Below the pieces are notes generated by a model that had not been told where the DNA came from, searched no databases, and was given only the letters and a program-made list of their open reading frames with translations. This document shows, one piece after another, positions 46,952 to 56,454 of a DNA stretch of 64,000 nucleotides. Each line of letters begins with the position of its first letter. Position 1 is the first letter of the stretch. This DNA comes from Alistipes sp. (GTDB lineage: Bacteria > Bacteroidota > Bacteroidia > Bacteroidales > Rikenellaceae). The stretch lies in NCBI GenBank assembly GCA_020026415.1, contig JAHHQL010000002.1, positions 62,001 to 126,000 on the forward strand. Reading direction: 5' to 3'. The position numbers were made by a program, and so were the translations under genes.

Positions 46952-49900
46952 ATGAAAAAAACAGTTTTTAAACGGCTTTCTCCGCAATTGTTATGCGGCA
47001 AATTGATGCAGATGGCGGCTTTTCTATGTCTTGCGTTCTCTGTGGAGAGCGTTCGCGCTCAGCAAAAAAATAAATTCGTGATTCTGCACGGTAAAATCGT
47101 CGATGCAACCACCAAGGATGCCATGCCCGGTGTGACGGTGGTCATCGAAGGTTCGACTGTGGGTACTACCTCCGATGCGGATGGTAATTACACGTTGAAG
47201 GTTCCTTCGGGAATCTACAACCTGTTGTTCTCATTCCTCGGTTACGAACCCGTCGTGAAGAAATTCAACGGGCAGAACCGAAAAGAGTTCGAGACCATTA
47301 AACTCGTTCAGAGTGCCATGGAACTCGAAGATGTGGTGGTGACGGGTGTCTATCAACGTAAAAAAGAGAGTTTTACGGGATCGACAACCACCTTCAAGAA
47401 CTCCGATCTGAAATCGGTCGGTACACAGAGCGTCCTCCAGAGTCTTCGTACGCTCGACCCTTCGTTCAAAATTGCCGACAATGCTCTTGCGGGTTCCAAC
47501 CCGAACCGTCTGCCCGATTTCGAGATTCGCGGCAAGAACAGTGTGATCGGTCTGAAGGAGGAGTACGGAACCGACCCCAACCAGCCGTTGTTCATTTTGG
47601 ACGGATTCGAGACGACGCTGGAGACGATCATGAATCTGAACTTGAACCGTATCGCATCGGTAACTCTTCTGAAGGATGCCGCCTCGACGGCCATTTATGG
47701 TTCGAAGGCTTCGAACGGTGTCGTTGTCGTGGAGACCAAGGTGCCCGAACGAGGACGTCTGCAACTGTCTTATAAAGGTGACTTCGGGGTGGATATTGCC
47801 GATCTTTCGGACTACAACCTGATGAACGCCGCCGAGAAACTCGAATTTGAGACGCGGGCGGGCGTTTATACCGATCGAAACGACATCAACAACCAGATGC
47901 GTCTGGATGCCCTGAGAAACGAGCGACTGAAACAAATCGCCCGGGGTGTGGATACCTATTGGCTGAGCGAACCGTTGCGCACGGGTTTCACACACAAGCA
48001 CAACATCTACGCGGAAGGCGGTGAAGAGAAGATCCGTTACGGTTTGGGCTTGAGTTACGGACAGGTGGAAGGTGTGATGAAAAATTCGGGTCGTGAGACC
48101 GTGGAAGGGAACATCGACCTGATCTATCGTACCGGAAAACTCCAGTTCAGCAACAAATTCATGTTGAACTACCAAAAGACGCAGGATCCCACGGTGTCCT
48201 TTGCCGAGTATGCCAACGCCAACCCCTATTATCAAAAATACAATGCCAACGGAAAGATTGATAAATACCTTTATTATTACCACAACGACCCGACGGGCGA
48301 GACCGATATGGTGAGCAACCCCTTGTGGAACGCCCATCTGAACAACTACGACAAGGGCGAATCGACCGGATTTACCAACAACTTCATTCTGGAGTGGTTT
48401 GTGATGAAGGATTTCCGCCTGCGTGCCAAGTTCGGTATCACGCATTCGAATACGACAAACGATGCCCGAATTTCGCCGCTTCATACCGACTTCGACGATA
48501 TGAAAGAGACGGAGAAGGGTCTTTATTCGCACTCGCTCAACAAGCGTAACAATTACGAAGGAGATTTTACGGCTACTTATGGCCGCGTCTTCGGCGAAAA
48601 GCACACGGTGAATGCCGTGGCGGGTTTCAACTTCAACTCCATGAAGTCGGTGACCAACGGCTACAAGGCCAACGGTTTTACCGAAGATCAGTTCGATGCC
48701 CCGTCGTTTGCCAACGGTTATCCGGAGGGCGGCAAATCGAAATATTTCGAGACGCAGACCCGTGCCGTCAGTTTCTTCATCAACGGCGGTTATGCTTACG
48801 ACAACCGCTATCTGCTCGACTTCAACTATCGCGCCGACGGTGCTTCGATGTTCGGTACGAACAACCGATTCCGCAACACATGGTCGGTGGGCTTGGGTTG
48901 GAACATCCACAACGAGAAATTCATGAAGAATCAGAAGACCTTCCAGATGTTGAAACTCCGTGCATCGGCGGGTAACCCCGGTAATCAGAATTTCTCCGCC
49001 TATCAGGCCTTTTCGACCTATATCTTCAACGGCTGGATGACCAACATTTTCGGAACGGGTCTGATCCTGAATCAGCTGGGTAACGAGGATCTTGCATGGC
49101 AGGAGACCATTAACTACAACGTCGGTACGGATGTCTCCATGTGGGGCAACCGCATCAACCTGACGTTCGATTACTATTGGAAAATCACCGACCCGCTGTT
49201 GGCCGTCATCACGACGCCCGGTTCGATGGGTACGCCGTCGCTGGCGATGAATGCCGGACAGCAGAAGACCAAGGGTTTGGAGTTTACGCTGCGCATCTCG
49301 CCCATCTATCGTCCGCATGACCGCATCAACTGGACGTTGAGTTTCAACGGTACGCATTCGAAAGCCAAGTACGCGAAGATCGGCGATGCGTTCTCGTCGC
49401 TGAACGATGCGGGCAAACTTTCGCTTTCGGGGACGACGCGTTACTATGATGGCGGCAGCCCGACGGCGATTTGGGGTGTGCGTTCCGCAGGTATTGATCC
49501 TGCAACGGGTCGAGAACTCTTCATCAAGAAGAACGGTACTTATTCGTTCGACTACGATTTGAACGACGAGGTGGTGTTGGGTGACACGAATCCCAAGTTG
49601 GAGGGTGTGTTCGGTACGACCTTCTACTATAAGAGATTCTCGCTGGGTGCCTACTTCCGCTACTCGCTGGGTGCGCAGATCTTCAACGACGCGCTTTTCC
49701 AGAAGGTGGAAAACATCTCGACGGGTGACATCTTCAACAATCAGGATAAGCGAGCTTTGTACGATCGTTGGTCGCCCGACAACCGCGAGGCTTACTTCAA
49801 GGGTATTTCGCTGGTGCAGAAGACCGACAAATCGTCGCGTTTTGTCATGGACGAGAATTACATTTCGGGTGAGTCCTTCTCCGTGGGTTATGAGTTTACG

Positions 49901-50050
49901 CAGCCCTTCATCAAGAAACTCGGTTTGTCGGCACTGACGCTTCAGGCCACCATCAACGAGGCGTTCCGCGTATCGTCGGTCAAGAACGAGCGCGGTATCG
50001 AATACCCGTTTGCCCGTACGGTATCTGTCTCCATTCTGGCAACATTCTAA
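46952..50050 (+). CDS. susC: SusC/RagA family TonB-dependent outer-membrane transporter
   Basis: A 1032-residue outer-membrane transporter. The ATG at 46952 gives a long signal peptide ending VRAQ. Next is a carboxypeptidase-D regulatory-like domain (about 40-120: GKIVDATTKDAMPGVTVVIEGS). Then comes the TonB-box-like EDVVVTGVYQRK, the plug with PLFILDGFE and LLKDAASTAIYGSKASNGVVVV (SusC hallmark), and a 22-strand barrel ending in Phe. Together with SusD it imports a substrate using TonB energy. First gene of a seven-gene operon; a TTG at 46931 is an unlikely alternative start. Confidence 0.95.
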   Translation: MKKTVFKRLSPQLLCGKLMQMAAFLCLAFSVESVRAQQKNKFVILHGKIVDATTKDAMPGVTVVIEGSTVGTTSDADGNYTLKVPSGIYNLLFSFLGYEPVVKKFNGQNRKEFETIKLVQSAMELEDVVVTGVYQRKKESFTGSTTTFKNSDLKSVGTQSVLQSLRTLDPSFKIADNALAGSNPNRLPDFEIRGKNSVIGLKEEYGTDPNQPLFILDGFETTLETIMNLNLNRIASVTLLKDAASTAIYGSKASNGVVVVETKVPERGRLQLSYKGDFGVDIADLSDYNLMNAAEKLEFETRAGVYTDRNDINNQMRLDALRNERLKQIARGVDTYWLSEPLRTGFTHKHNIYAEGGEEKIRYGLGLSYGQVEGVMKNSGRETVEGNIDLIYRTGKLQFSNKFMLNYQKTQDPTVSFAEYANANPYYQKYNANGKIDKYLYYYHNDPTGETDMVSNPLWNAHLNNYDKGESTGFTNNFILEWFVMKDFRLRAKFGITHSNTTNDARISPLHTDFDDMKETEKGLYSHSLNKRNNYEGDFTATYGRVFGEKHTVNAVAGFNFNSMKSVTNGYKANGFTEDQFDAPSFANGYPEGGKSKYFETQTRAVSFFINGGYAYDNRYLLDFNYRADGASMFGTNNRFRNTWSVGLGWNIHNEKFMKNQKTFQMLKLRASAGNPGNQNFSAYQAFSTYIFNGWMTNIFGTGLILNQLGNEDLAWQETINYNVGTDVSMWGNRINLTFDYYWKITDPLLAVITTPGSMGTPSLAMNAGQQKTKGLEFTLRISPIYRPHDRINWTLSFNGTHSKAKYAKIGDAFSSLNDAGKLSLSGTTRYYDGGSPTAIWGVRSAGIDPATGRELFIKKNGTYSFDYDLNDEVVLGDTNPKLEGVFGTTFYYKRFSLGAYFRYSLGAQIFNDALFQKVENISTGDIFNNQDKRALYDRWSPDNREAYFKGISLVQKTDKSSRFVMDENYISGESFSVGYEFTQPFIKKLGLSALTLQATINEAFRVSSVKNERGIEYPFARTVSVSILATF

Positions 50051-50080
50051 CGGTAAACCATTAAAAATGATTCACACGAT

Positions 50081-51529
50081 ATGAAAAACAAAATACTTAT
50101 ATTACTCTGCTGCATACTTCTTTCGAATTGTGACAAATGGTTGGACATCAAACCCTACGACCAAATCTCGGAGGAGGAGTTGTTGAAAACGGAAGAGGGC
50201 TTCCAAAAACTGCTGAACGGCATCTACATCGAGTTGAACCGCGAGGAGTTGTACGGGCAGTCGCTCAGCGTCGAGATGGTGGAAATCATGGGCGGTGTCT
50301 ACGAAATCGGTGACGATTCGAACGTGTGGGGCAATTATTCCGACTTGAAGCGTTACGACTTCGGCACAGAGTATTGGCGAAATCGTTTCACTGCCACATG
50401 GAACAAGGCCTATGCCTTGATTTTGAACTGCAACAAGATCTTGGAGAACATCGAAGGCAAGGAGGATATGTTCACTCAGGGCGGATACGACATCATCCGC
50501 GGTGAAGCGTTGGCTTTGCGTGCCATGCTTCATTTCGACATTCTGCGTCTTTTCGGCCCCGTCTATTCGAAAACTCCCGAAGCCAAGTCGATCCCCTATT
50601 ACACACACCGGACCAACACGCCCGAACCGCAGTTGCCCGCAAGCGAGGTGCTGAATCTGATTGTGACGGATTTGAAGGAGGCTCTGATTGCCCTGAAGGA
50701 TGATCCGATCATCACCGAAGGCACGATGATGAGCAGTCTGGATAACGGTCAGTCGAATTTCTACCGCTATCGCGCCCTGCGTCTGAACTATTATGCCGTG
50801 GAGGGTCTTTTGGCGCGTGTCGAACTTTATGCAGGCAATCGTGCGGAGGCCTACAAGCATGCCTTCGACGTCATCGCCGCTGCCGATCGGGGTATCTTCC
50901 CCTTCGTGGACAGCCGTCTGGTGATCGGTTCGGTGACGGATCCCGACCGTATCTTCTCGTCGGAGGTGATCTTCGCCCTGACCAACACGCAGCGCGTGAA
51001 GATCTTCAACAACTTCTTCGACCCGAAACGTACGACCTTTACCTTCAAGATGGAGAGTAATTTGCTGAACGATAAGATCTTCGGCGGAGGCAGCGTCACG
51101 GGCGGTTATCAGGACGATTTCCGTAACCGCGCCATCTGGAACGCATCGGGTTCGAACAGGTTCTTCTTCAAGTATGCCGACATGGCCGAGCCGGGTCGTA
51201 TCGAGAACACGATGATCCCGATGCTCCGTCTGGGCGAGATGTATCTCATCGCTGCCGAGTGTAAGGGGGACAACCTCAATGCGGGTTTGTCGCTGATCAA
51301 TCTGCTCCGCAGCAAGCGAGGCATCAAGGCCGACTACAACCATTTTGACGAGACGTTGCTCAAGTATGAGTACATCCGCGAACTTTACGGCGAGGGGCAG
51401 TTGTTCTTCCTCTACAAGCGTCTTTATTCGGACATTATCCGTTCGGCAAGCGACAAGGACAATCCCAAGGCCAGTCAGAATATTTTCGTAGTACCTCTTC
51501 CCGAAGGTGAGATCGAGGTCGAAAAATAA
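50081..51529 (+). CDS. susD: SusD/RagB family outer-membrane lipoprotein
   Basis: A 482-residue surface lipoprotein (Cys17, LLSNC), the lid of the SusC transporter that binds substrate. SusD features are CDKWLDIKPYDQISEEELL at the N-terminus, LNGIYIELNR, and four TPR-like helix pairs: ALALRAMLHFDILRLFGPVY, YRALRLNYYAVEGLLARVELYAGN, MLRLGEMYLIAAEC and LSLINLLRSKRG. The C-terminal SusD domain with KYEYIRELYGEGQLFF closes it. It starts 30 bases after susC. The cargo is not readable from sequence. Confidence 0.93.
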   Translation: MKNKILILLCCILLSNCDKWLDIKPYDQISEEELLKTEEGFQKLLNGIYIELNREELYGQSLSVEMVEIMGGVYEIGDDSNVWGNYSDLKRYDFGTEYWRNRFTATWNKAYALILNCNKILENIEGKEDMFTQGGYDIIRGEALALRAMLHFDILRLFGPVYSKTPEAKSIPYYTHRTNTPEPQLPASEVLNLIVTDLKEALIALKDDPIITEGTMMSSLDNGQSNFYRYRALRLNYYAVEGLLARVELYAGNRAEAYKHAFDVIAAADRGIFPFVDSRLVIGSVTDPDRIFSSEVIFALTNTQRVKIFNNFFDPKRTTFTFKMESNLLNDKIFGGGSVTGGYQDDFRNRAIWNASGSNRFFFKYADMAEPGRIENTMIPMLRLGEMYLIAAECKGDNLNAGLSLINLLRSKRGIKADYNHFDETLLKYEYIRELYGEGQLFFLYKRLYSDIIRSASDKDNPKASQNIFVVPLPEGEIEVEK

Positions 51530-51545
51530 AAAAACGAAACGAACC

Positions 51546-52301
51546 ATGAAAATTAGAAACATAATTATCGGTGCGCTGTTTGCGACACCGCTCTTTGTGG
51601 GGTGTGAGGAGAGTCTGCCGAACCGTTTTGAGGAGATCGAAGGGGTTTATCTTAACAACCTGCTCCCCAACAAGACCCACGTCGATGAGGTGGACATCAC
51701 GTTCATCTACGAGGACAACGACGAATTGGATGTACCCGTACGGGTGCAGTTGCTGGGACGTATGAAAGATTTCGCCCGCAAGGTGGATATTTCGGTGGAG
51801 TCGGAGAATGCGCGCGAGGGTGTGGATTACGAAATCGCCAATGCACCCGAAATGCCTGCCGAGGCAACACAGTTCGACTACATCGTGCGCCTGAAACGTA
51901 CGCCCGAATTGGAACACATGACCAAAACGCTGACCGTGAATCTCAGGGGCAACGAGAATTTCATCATCCCCTTCGAGGAGTTCATACAGACGGGTAAAGA
52001 CACGACGTCGGTAGTGCGTTACCGCATCAATTTCTCGGATCAGTTCACGTCGGCACCCGCAGGGTGGAAAACCGCTTTTGTCGGAGAGTTCACGAAGGAG
52101 AAATTCCTGTTGATCTGCCGTGTGATGGATATTCCGAGAAGTGATTTCAACGACCCGCGTAAGATCAGTGAGGCGCGTTGGATGTTCATTCAGGCGCACA
52201 TGATCGAGTATGTCAATGAGCAGGTCGAGAAACGCGATCGGGGCGAAGAGTACGATAAGGAGGCCTTCGACAGTGAGGGCAATCCGCTGGTGTTTGGATA
52301 A
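51546..52301 (+). CDS. DUF4843 surface lipoprotein
   Basis: A protein of 251 residues from the ATG at 51546, lipobox LFVGC (Cys20). The body is beta-rich with VDITFIYEDNDELDVPVRVQ and REGVDYEI, the DUF4843 pattern, and a helical C-terminal third. The family is nearly always next to SusC/SusD and PKD-like lipoproteins; function unknown, probably an extra surface subunit of the importer. It starts 16 bases after susD. Confidence 0.85.
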   Translation: MKIRNIIIGALFATPLFVGCEESLPNRFEEIEGVYLNNLLPNKTHVDEVDITFIYEDNDELDVPVRVQLLGRMKDFARKVDISVESENAREGVDYEIANAPEMPAEATQFDYIVRLKRTPELEHMTKTLTVNLRGNENFIIPFEEFIQTGKDTTSVVRYRINFSDQFTSAPAGWKTAFVGEFTKEKFLLICRVMDIPRSDFNDPRKISEARWMFIQAHMIEYVNEQVEKRDRGEEYDKEAFDSEGNPLVFG

Positions 52302-52311
52302 AAATAACGGA

Positions 52312-53895
52312 ATGAAGATGAAGAAGATCATTTATACACTCCTTTGCAGCATGCTTTTCGTGGCGTGTGCCGAGGATTTGGGAAATTACGACTATCACGA
52401 CCTTGTGGAGCCTGAAATTACGGGCATTGACGAGAATATTGCGGTATTGACTTACAGCCGCCTGCAAATCACACCCGATTTGGGCGAGAATGAATTTCCG
52501 TCTGAAGAGTATGCCTTCGAGTGGAAGGCCATTGCCAACAACGAGACCGAGGAGGTAACCGTTTTGGCGGATACGCGCGATTTGGACTATGAGGTGAAAC
52601 TCCTGCCGGGAAGTTACAAGATGATTTATCGCGTGAAGGAGCGCAGTACGGGGATTTTTTGGCAGGTGATCAGCAATCTGGTGGTCAGTGAGGCTACCTC
52701 GGAAGGCTGGATGGTACTCTGCAAGGAGGGGAACGACAACCGTGCACGTTTGGATATGATTTCCAAGGTGACGGAGCAGACCATTACCGACGTGCTGAAG
52801 GATACGGGCATGCCCGATATGCATAATCCGTACAAGATCAGTTGGATGACGGGGAATCTGGTCGATCCCGAATCTCCGTTCTATCTGACCACTGCCGAGG
52901 GAGCAACCCGTCTGGGTCGCAACGGCTTCCAGTGGAAAGAGGAGTACAAACTCGATTATGAGATGGGCAGTCAGACGGGACGGGTGCCCGCACCGCAGGT
53001 CATCAATCCGTTTACCATCGGTAAGTTGTTTGCCGACAACGGTAAAGTCTATTTTGCCGACTGCCTTGTCTTTACGGGTTTGTTCGGTGAAATCGGCGAG
53101 TCGATGCCCGCAGGCCCCGTCATCGGTACGAATCTGGTCAATGATATGATCATGGTGCCGATGGCGATCATCTACAACACCGAGGAGAAGGAATTTTACG
53201 GCTATGCGCCGGGATTGCGTGATCCGGTCATGGGCAATTCGAAACCGCTGCACAAGATGAACGACATGGTGAGATTGATCAAGAGCCTTTCAAACGGCGG
53301 GGAGATCGCCGGAGATGCTTTCGAGGAGTTTCCCACGGGACGCGATTATGTGTGGATGGAGAACACCACATACGATCCCAACAAGACGGGTACGGGTATC
53401 ACCTATGCCGTGTTGAAGCAGGGAGAGAAATATGAGGTTTACGGCATGCAGACCGGCGAATTGCTGGGCGGCTTGCAATTCGGAGGTCCTGCATTCGCCA
53501 TCGGCGAGGCTTACTATGGCGACCTTTCGGGTTGTACGAATATCGCACAGGCAACGCAGTTTGCGTTCTCGTCGCTGAATGCCTATATGTATTACGCGGT
53601 CGGCGGAACGGTTTATCGCGTCGATTTGCAGCAGGAAGGGGCTTTGACTGCCGAGCCGCAGTTCACGCTGCCCATGGGAGAAGTGGTCAGGGTATTGAAG
53701 TTTAACATCCACAAGGATCGCGATCTCTACTTGCAGGATTACAACCTCGTGGTGGGCAGTACTCTGGGCGAGAACGGCAAATTGAGAATTTATGAAGGGT
53801 TCAAGTCGGGGGGTGATTTCTCGAAAGTGAAGCCCGTGGTCTATACGGGTTTGGGCAACATCGTGGATGTATGTTATCGTGAAATGCTCGACTAA
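52312..53895 (+). CDS. PKD-like family surface lipoprotein
   Basis: A protein of 527 residues from the ATG at 52312 (ATG at 52318 also fits), lipobox FVAC (Cys19). Residues 25-135 are an Ig/PKD-like fold with EITGIDENIAVLTYSRLQI and YKMIYRVKERSTG. The rest, beta-rich, includes SEGWMVLCKEGNDNRARLDMIS, a signature of the PKD-like lipoproteins seen in such operons, and probably forms a propeller-like domain. Likely a surface-exposed accessory that helps capture cargo for SusCD. It starts 10 bases after the DUF4843 gene. Confidence 0.8.
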   Translation: MKMKKIIYTLLCSMLFVACAEDLGNYDYHDLVEPEITGIDENIAVLTYSRLQITPDLGENEFPSEEYAFEWKAIANNETEEVTVLADTRDLDYEVKLLPGSYKMIYRVKERSTGIFWQVISNLVVSEATSEGWMVLCKEGNDNRARLDMISKVTEQTITDVLKDTGMPDMHNPYKISWMTGNLVDPESPFYLTTAEGATRLGRNGFQWKEEYKLDYEMGSQTGRVPAPQVINPFTIGKLFADNGKVYFADCLVFTGLFGEIGESMPAGPVIGTNLVNDMIMVPMAIIYNTEEKEFYGYAPGLRDPVMGNSKPLHKMNDMVRLIKSLSNGGEIAGDAFEEFPTGRDYVWMENTTYDPNKTGTGITYAVLKQGEKYEVYGMQTGELLGGLQFGGPAFAIGEAYYGDLSGCTNIAQATQFAFSSLNAYMYYAVGGTVYRVDLQQEGALTAEPQFTLPMGEVVRVLKFNIHKDRDLYLQDYNLVVGSTLGENGKLRIYEGFKSGGDFSKVKPVVYTGLGNIVDVCYREMLD

Positions 53896-53909
53896 AAAAT
53901 AAAATACTT

Positions 53910-55049
53910 ATGAAAAGACAATTGTATCCCATAGTATTTGCGTCGGTCGCACTTGTGTCGGTGTCGTGTGCCGAACATAAGGGCTACACCCTTTCGGGCG
54001 AAGTTCCCGAAGCGTGGGAAGGCAAGAAGGTCGTACTCTACACGACCGATACCCCGAAGGCTGTTCCCGTGGACAGCACGGAGGTCAGCGACGGACGATT
54101 TGCTTTGAAGGGCAGATTCGCAACGCCGCGTTACTGCTGGGTAAAAGTTTATCTCGATCCCACAAACCGTGCAAATATGGCACATTCGTTTGATCTCTAT
54201 CTGGATTCGACGAATGTCAGTGTCAAGACCGTTTTTGAGAAACATGCGCCCAAGTTTGAAGTTTCGGGCGGCGCAACGATGGGCGAGTGGCAGCGTTACT
54301 CGGAGGAGTTGGCAACCCGCAACAATTATCGTTCGGAGGCCTTCGACAAGTATATCGAGAGTTACTACAAACGTGATGATTCCGCCGAAGGCAGGAAAGC
54401 GGCTCTGCGCGTAAGCGACGAATCGGCAAAGATTCAGCAGTTCAAGTTGGATTATGTGGCAGCCCACCGAAATTCGGTCGTCAGTCTGGAGATCCTGAAG
54501 GAGATTGCCCGTCGTTCGTTTACGATCACCTCAAAGGAGTTGAATGCGGCTTACGAGGCGTTGGACGAGGGGCTGAAGGCCACCGGGTCGGCACGGCATT
54601 TGCGCGAGATCATTGACGCGAAACACATCGAAACGGGTGCGCCGTGTCCCGATTTGGAGTTGGAGACCCGTGACGGTGTGCGTCATCGTTTGTCGGAGTA
54701 TGTCGGCAAAGGCCGCTATACCCTGCTTGAGATTTGGGCTTCGTGGTGTGCTCCCTGTCGTGGCGACATGCCTTTTGTAAAGCGAGCCTACGAGAACTAC
54801 CATAAGAAGGGCTTTGACATCGTGTCGGTCTCGATCAACAACAAACGTGCGGATTGGGAGCAGGCTCTCGATGAAGAGAAGATGCCTTGGGTACAGTTGC
54901 TGGATTTGAAACAGACCTGTTTCGAGAAATTCGAGACCAAGACCGTTCCCACGGCCTTGTTGCTCGATCCCGAAGGCCGAATCTGTCTGCTCAACGCCCG
55001 TGGCGGATGGCTGGAGGCTGCACTGGAGCAGATTTATGACAAAAAATAA
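53910..55049 (+). CDS. TlpA-like thioredoxin lipoprotein with DUF4369-like N-terminus
   Basis: A 379-residue lipoprotein (Cys20, VSVSC). The N-terminal 100 residues match the beta-fold DUF4369 type (YTLSGEVPEAWEGKKVVLYTT). A helical middle follows, then a thioredoxin domain (about 247-379) with WASWCAPCRGDMP (Cys280, Cys283) and the cis-Pro loop KTVPTALLL. It is a thiol-disulphide enzyme of the TlpA/ResA type, facing the periplasm. Two such genes follow each other here, implying a redox step linked to the imported substrate or to folding of the lipoproteins. Confidence 0.9.
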   Translation: MKRQLYPIVFASVALVSVSCAEHKGYTLSGEVPEAWEGKKVVLYTTDTPKAVPVDSTEVSDGRFALKGRFATPRYCWVKVYLDPTNRANMAHSFDLYLDSTNVSVKTVFEKHAPKFEVSGGATMGEWQRYSEELATRNNYRSEAFDKYIESYYKRDDSAEGRKAALRVSDESAKIQQFKLDYVAAHRNSVVSLEILKEIARRSFTITSKELNAAYEALDEGLKATGSARHLREIIDAKHIETGAPCPDLELETRDGVRHRLSEYVGKGRYTLLEIWASWCAPCRGDMPFVKRAYENYHKKGFDIVSVSINNKRADWEQALDEEKMPWVQLLDLKQTCFEKFETKTVPTALLLDPEGRICLLNARGGWLEAALEQIYDKK

Positions 55050-55060
55050 CAAAATTTGAT

Positions 55061-56422
55061 ATGAAAAAACTAACTGTTTTAGTTCTTGCATTGCTGGCTA
55101 TGGTCGGTTGCAAGACCAAAGACCCCAATGAGACCGTCATTCGGTTTGAGGTGGAGAACATGACCGCTTCCGAGGTACTCGTGCTTGTTGATCCCACCAC
55201 GAATTTCGCCGTGAATCTGGATAAGCACGGCAAGGGTGAAATCGTCATCCGGGATTTGAGCAACATCTACGCCAATATTGCCTACGGACAGCAGATAAAG
55301 CCCGTGTTCATCGGCAAGGGGGAGGAAATAACACTCCGTTTCGACGGTACGGATTTTCGCAAGGGTGTCGTGGCGGACGGCAAGAATGCCGCTGCCGCAG
55401 AGTACTTGCAGAGCATGATTTTCCCCGAACCTCCTTACTATAATTGTGAGTTTGCGGAGTTCAGACAGAAAATTGACGCATGTTACGCTTCGGCCGCCGA
55501 GTTTGTCAAGGCACGCAAGTTGGACGCACTTTGTCCGGAGTTTGCTGCCATCGAGTTGGAGCGTCTGAAGTATCTCTATGCCCAGTCTTATCTGATGTAT
55601 CCGCTGGGTTATGTGATGACGCATGAAGGGAGCGGGGAGTTCAAGCCCACAGAGGAGTTTTACGACATCTTGCGCGAATTGACCGTCGAGCGCGAGGAAC
55701 TGATGGATGTCAGTTGTTACCGTGCATTTATCCAGCACGCCATTCCCGTATTGCTCGAAAACGAGGGCGAGACGTTCGCTTCGGGTTACGAGCGGACGCT
55801 GGCCACGATCAAGTACATCCAGAAGAACTTCAAGAGCGATCTGATGCGTCAGAACATGATTCGCACGCTGGCCATCGACTACATTCACAATTCGGGTATT
55901 CGCAATACCGCCGAGTTGCAGAACATCGTCAATGCCTATGTGACCAATCCGCGTTACAAGGAGGAGTATGAACTGACCTACACGGAGAACGATCCCACGG
56001 CCAAAGGGAACAAATCGCCCGATTTTACGGCCGTCGATTTGGAGGGCAAGACCTATTCGCTGAAGGATTTCCGCGGCAAGTATCTCTACATTGATCTGTG
56101 GGCGACGTGGTGCAATCCGTGTCGTGCGGAACTTCCCCATCTGAAGGCTCTGGAAGAGAAACTCGCCGATCGGAACATCACGTTCCTCTCGCTGTCGGTC
56201 GATAAGAACAAAGCCGATTGGGAGGCCGTGGCCAAGACCGGTGTTTTGAGCGGCAAGGTGCTGTGGCTGGGTAAGGACAACACCTTTTTGGAGGATTATG
56301 CCGTAAAGGGAGTGCCTCGTTTTATCCTGCTCGACACTGAAGGTCGCGTAATTAATTCCGATATGCTTCGTCCCTCGTCGAAGGATACCGAAGGCATCCT
56401 TTTGCAATTGGAGAACATATAA
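55061..56422 (+). CDS. TlpA-like thioredoxin lipoprotein
   Basis: A 453-residue lipoprotein (Cys17, AMVGC). Residues 20-110 are a DUF4369-like beta domain, followed by a long helical spacer (about 115-310). The thioredoxin domain is at about 318-453, with WATWCNPCRAELP (Cys351, Cys354) and the cis-Pro GVPRFILLD. It differs from the previous gene mainly in its longer helical middle, so the two are paralogues with separate roles and not a recent copy. It starts 11 bases after its neighbour. Confidence 0.9.
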   Translation: MKKLTVLVLALLAMVGCKTKDPNETVIRFEVENMTASEVLVLVDPTTNFAVNLDKHGKGEIVIRDLSNIYANIAYGQQIKPVFIGKGEEITLRFDGTDFRKGVVADGKNAAAAEYLQSMIFPEPPYYNCEFAEFRQKIDACYASAAEFVKARKLDALCPEFAAIELERLKYLYAQSYLMYPLGYVMTHEGSGEFKPTEEFYDILRELTVEREELMDVSCYRAFIQHAIPVLLENEGETFASGYERTLATIKYIQKNFKSDLMRQNMIRTLAIDYIHNSGIRNTAELQNIVNAYVTNPRYKEEYELTYTENDPTAKGNKSPDFTAVDLEGKTYSLKDFRGKYLYIDLWATWCNPCRAELPHLKALEEKLADRNITFLSLSVDKNKADWEAVAKTGVLSGKVLWLGKDNTFLEDYAVKGVPRFILLDTEGRVINSDMLRPSSKDTEGILLQLENI

Positions 56423-56454
56423 TTGAAATACTCTAATTTTTAAAACTTCAAGTT

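Noticed and set aside
47231..49357. 708-codon open frame on the minus strand opposite susC
   Set aside because: Antisense shadow of a clear SusC gene; no motif.
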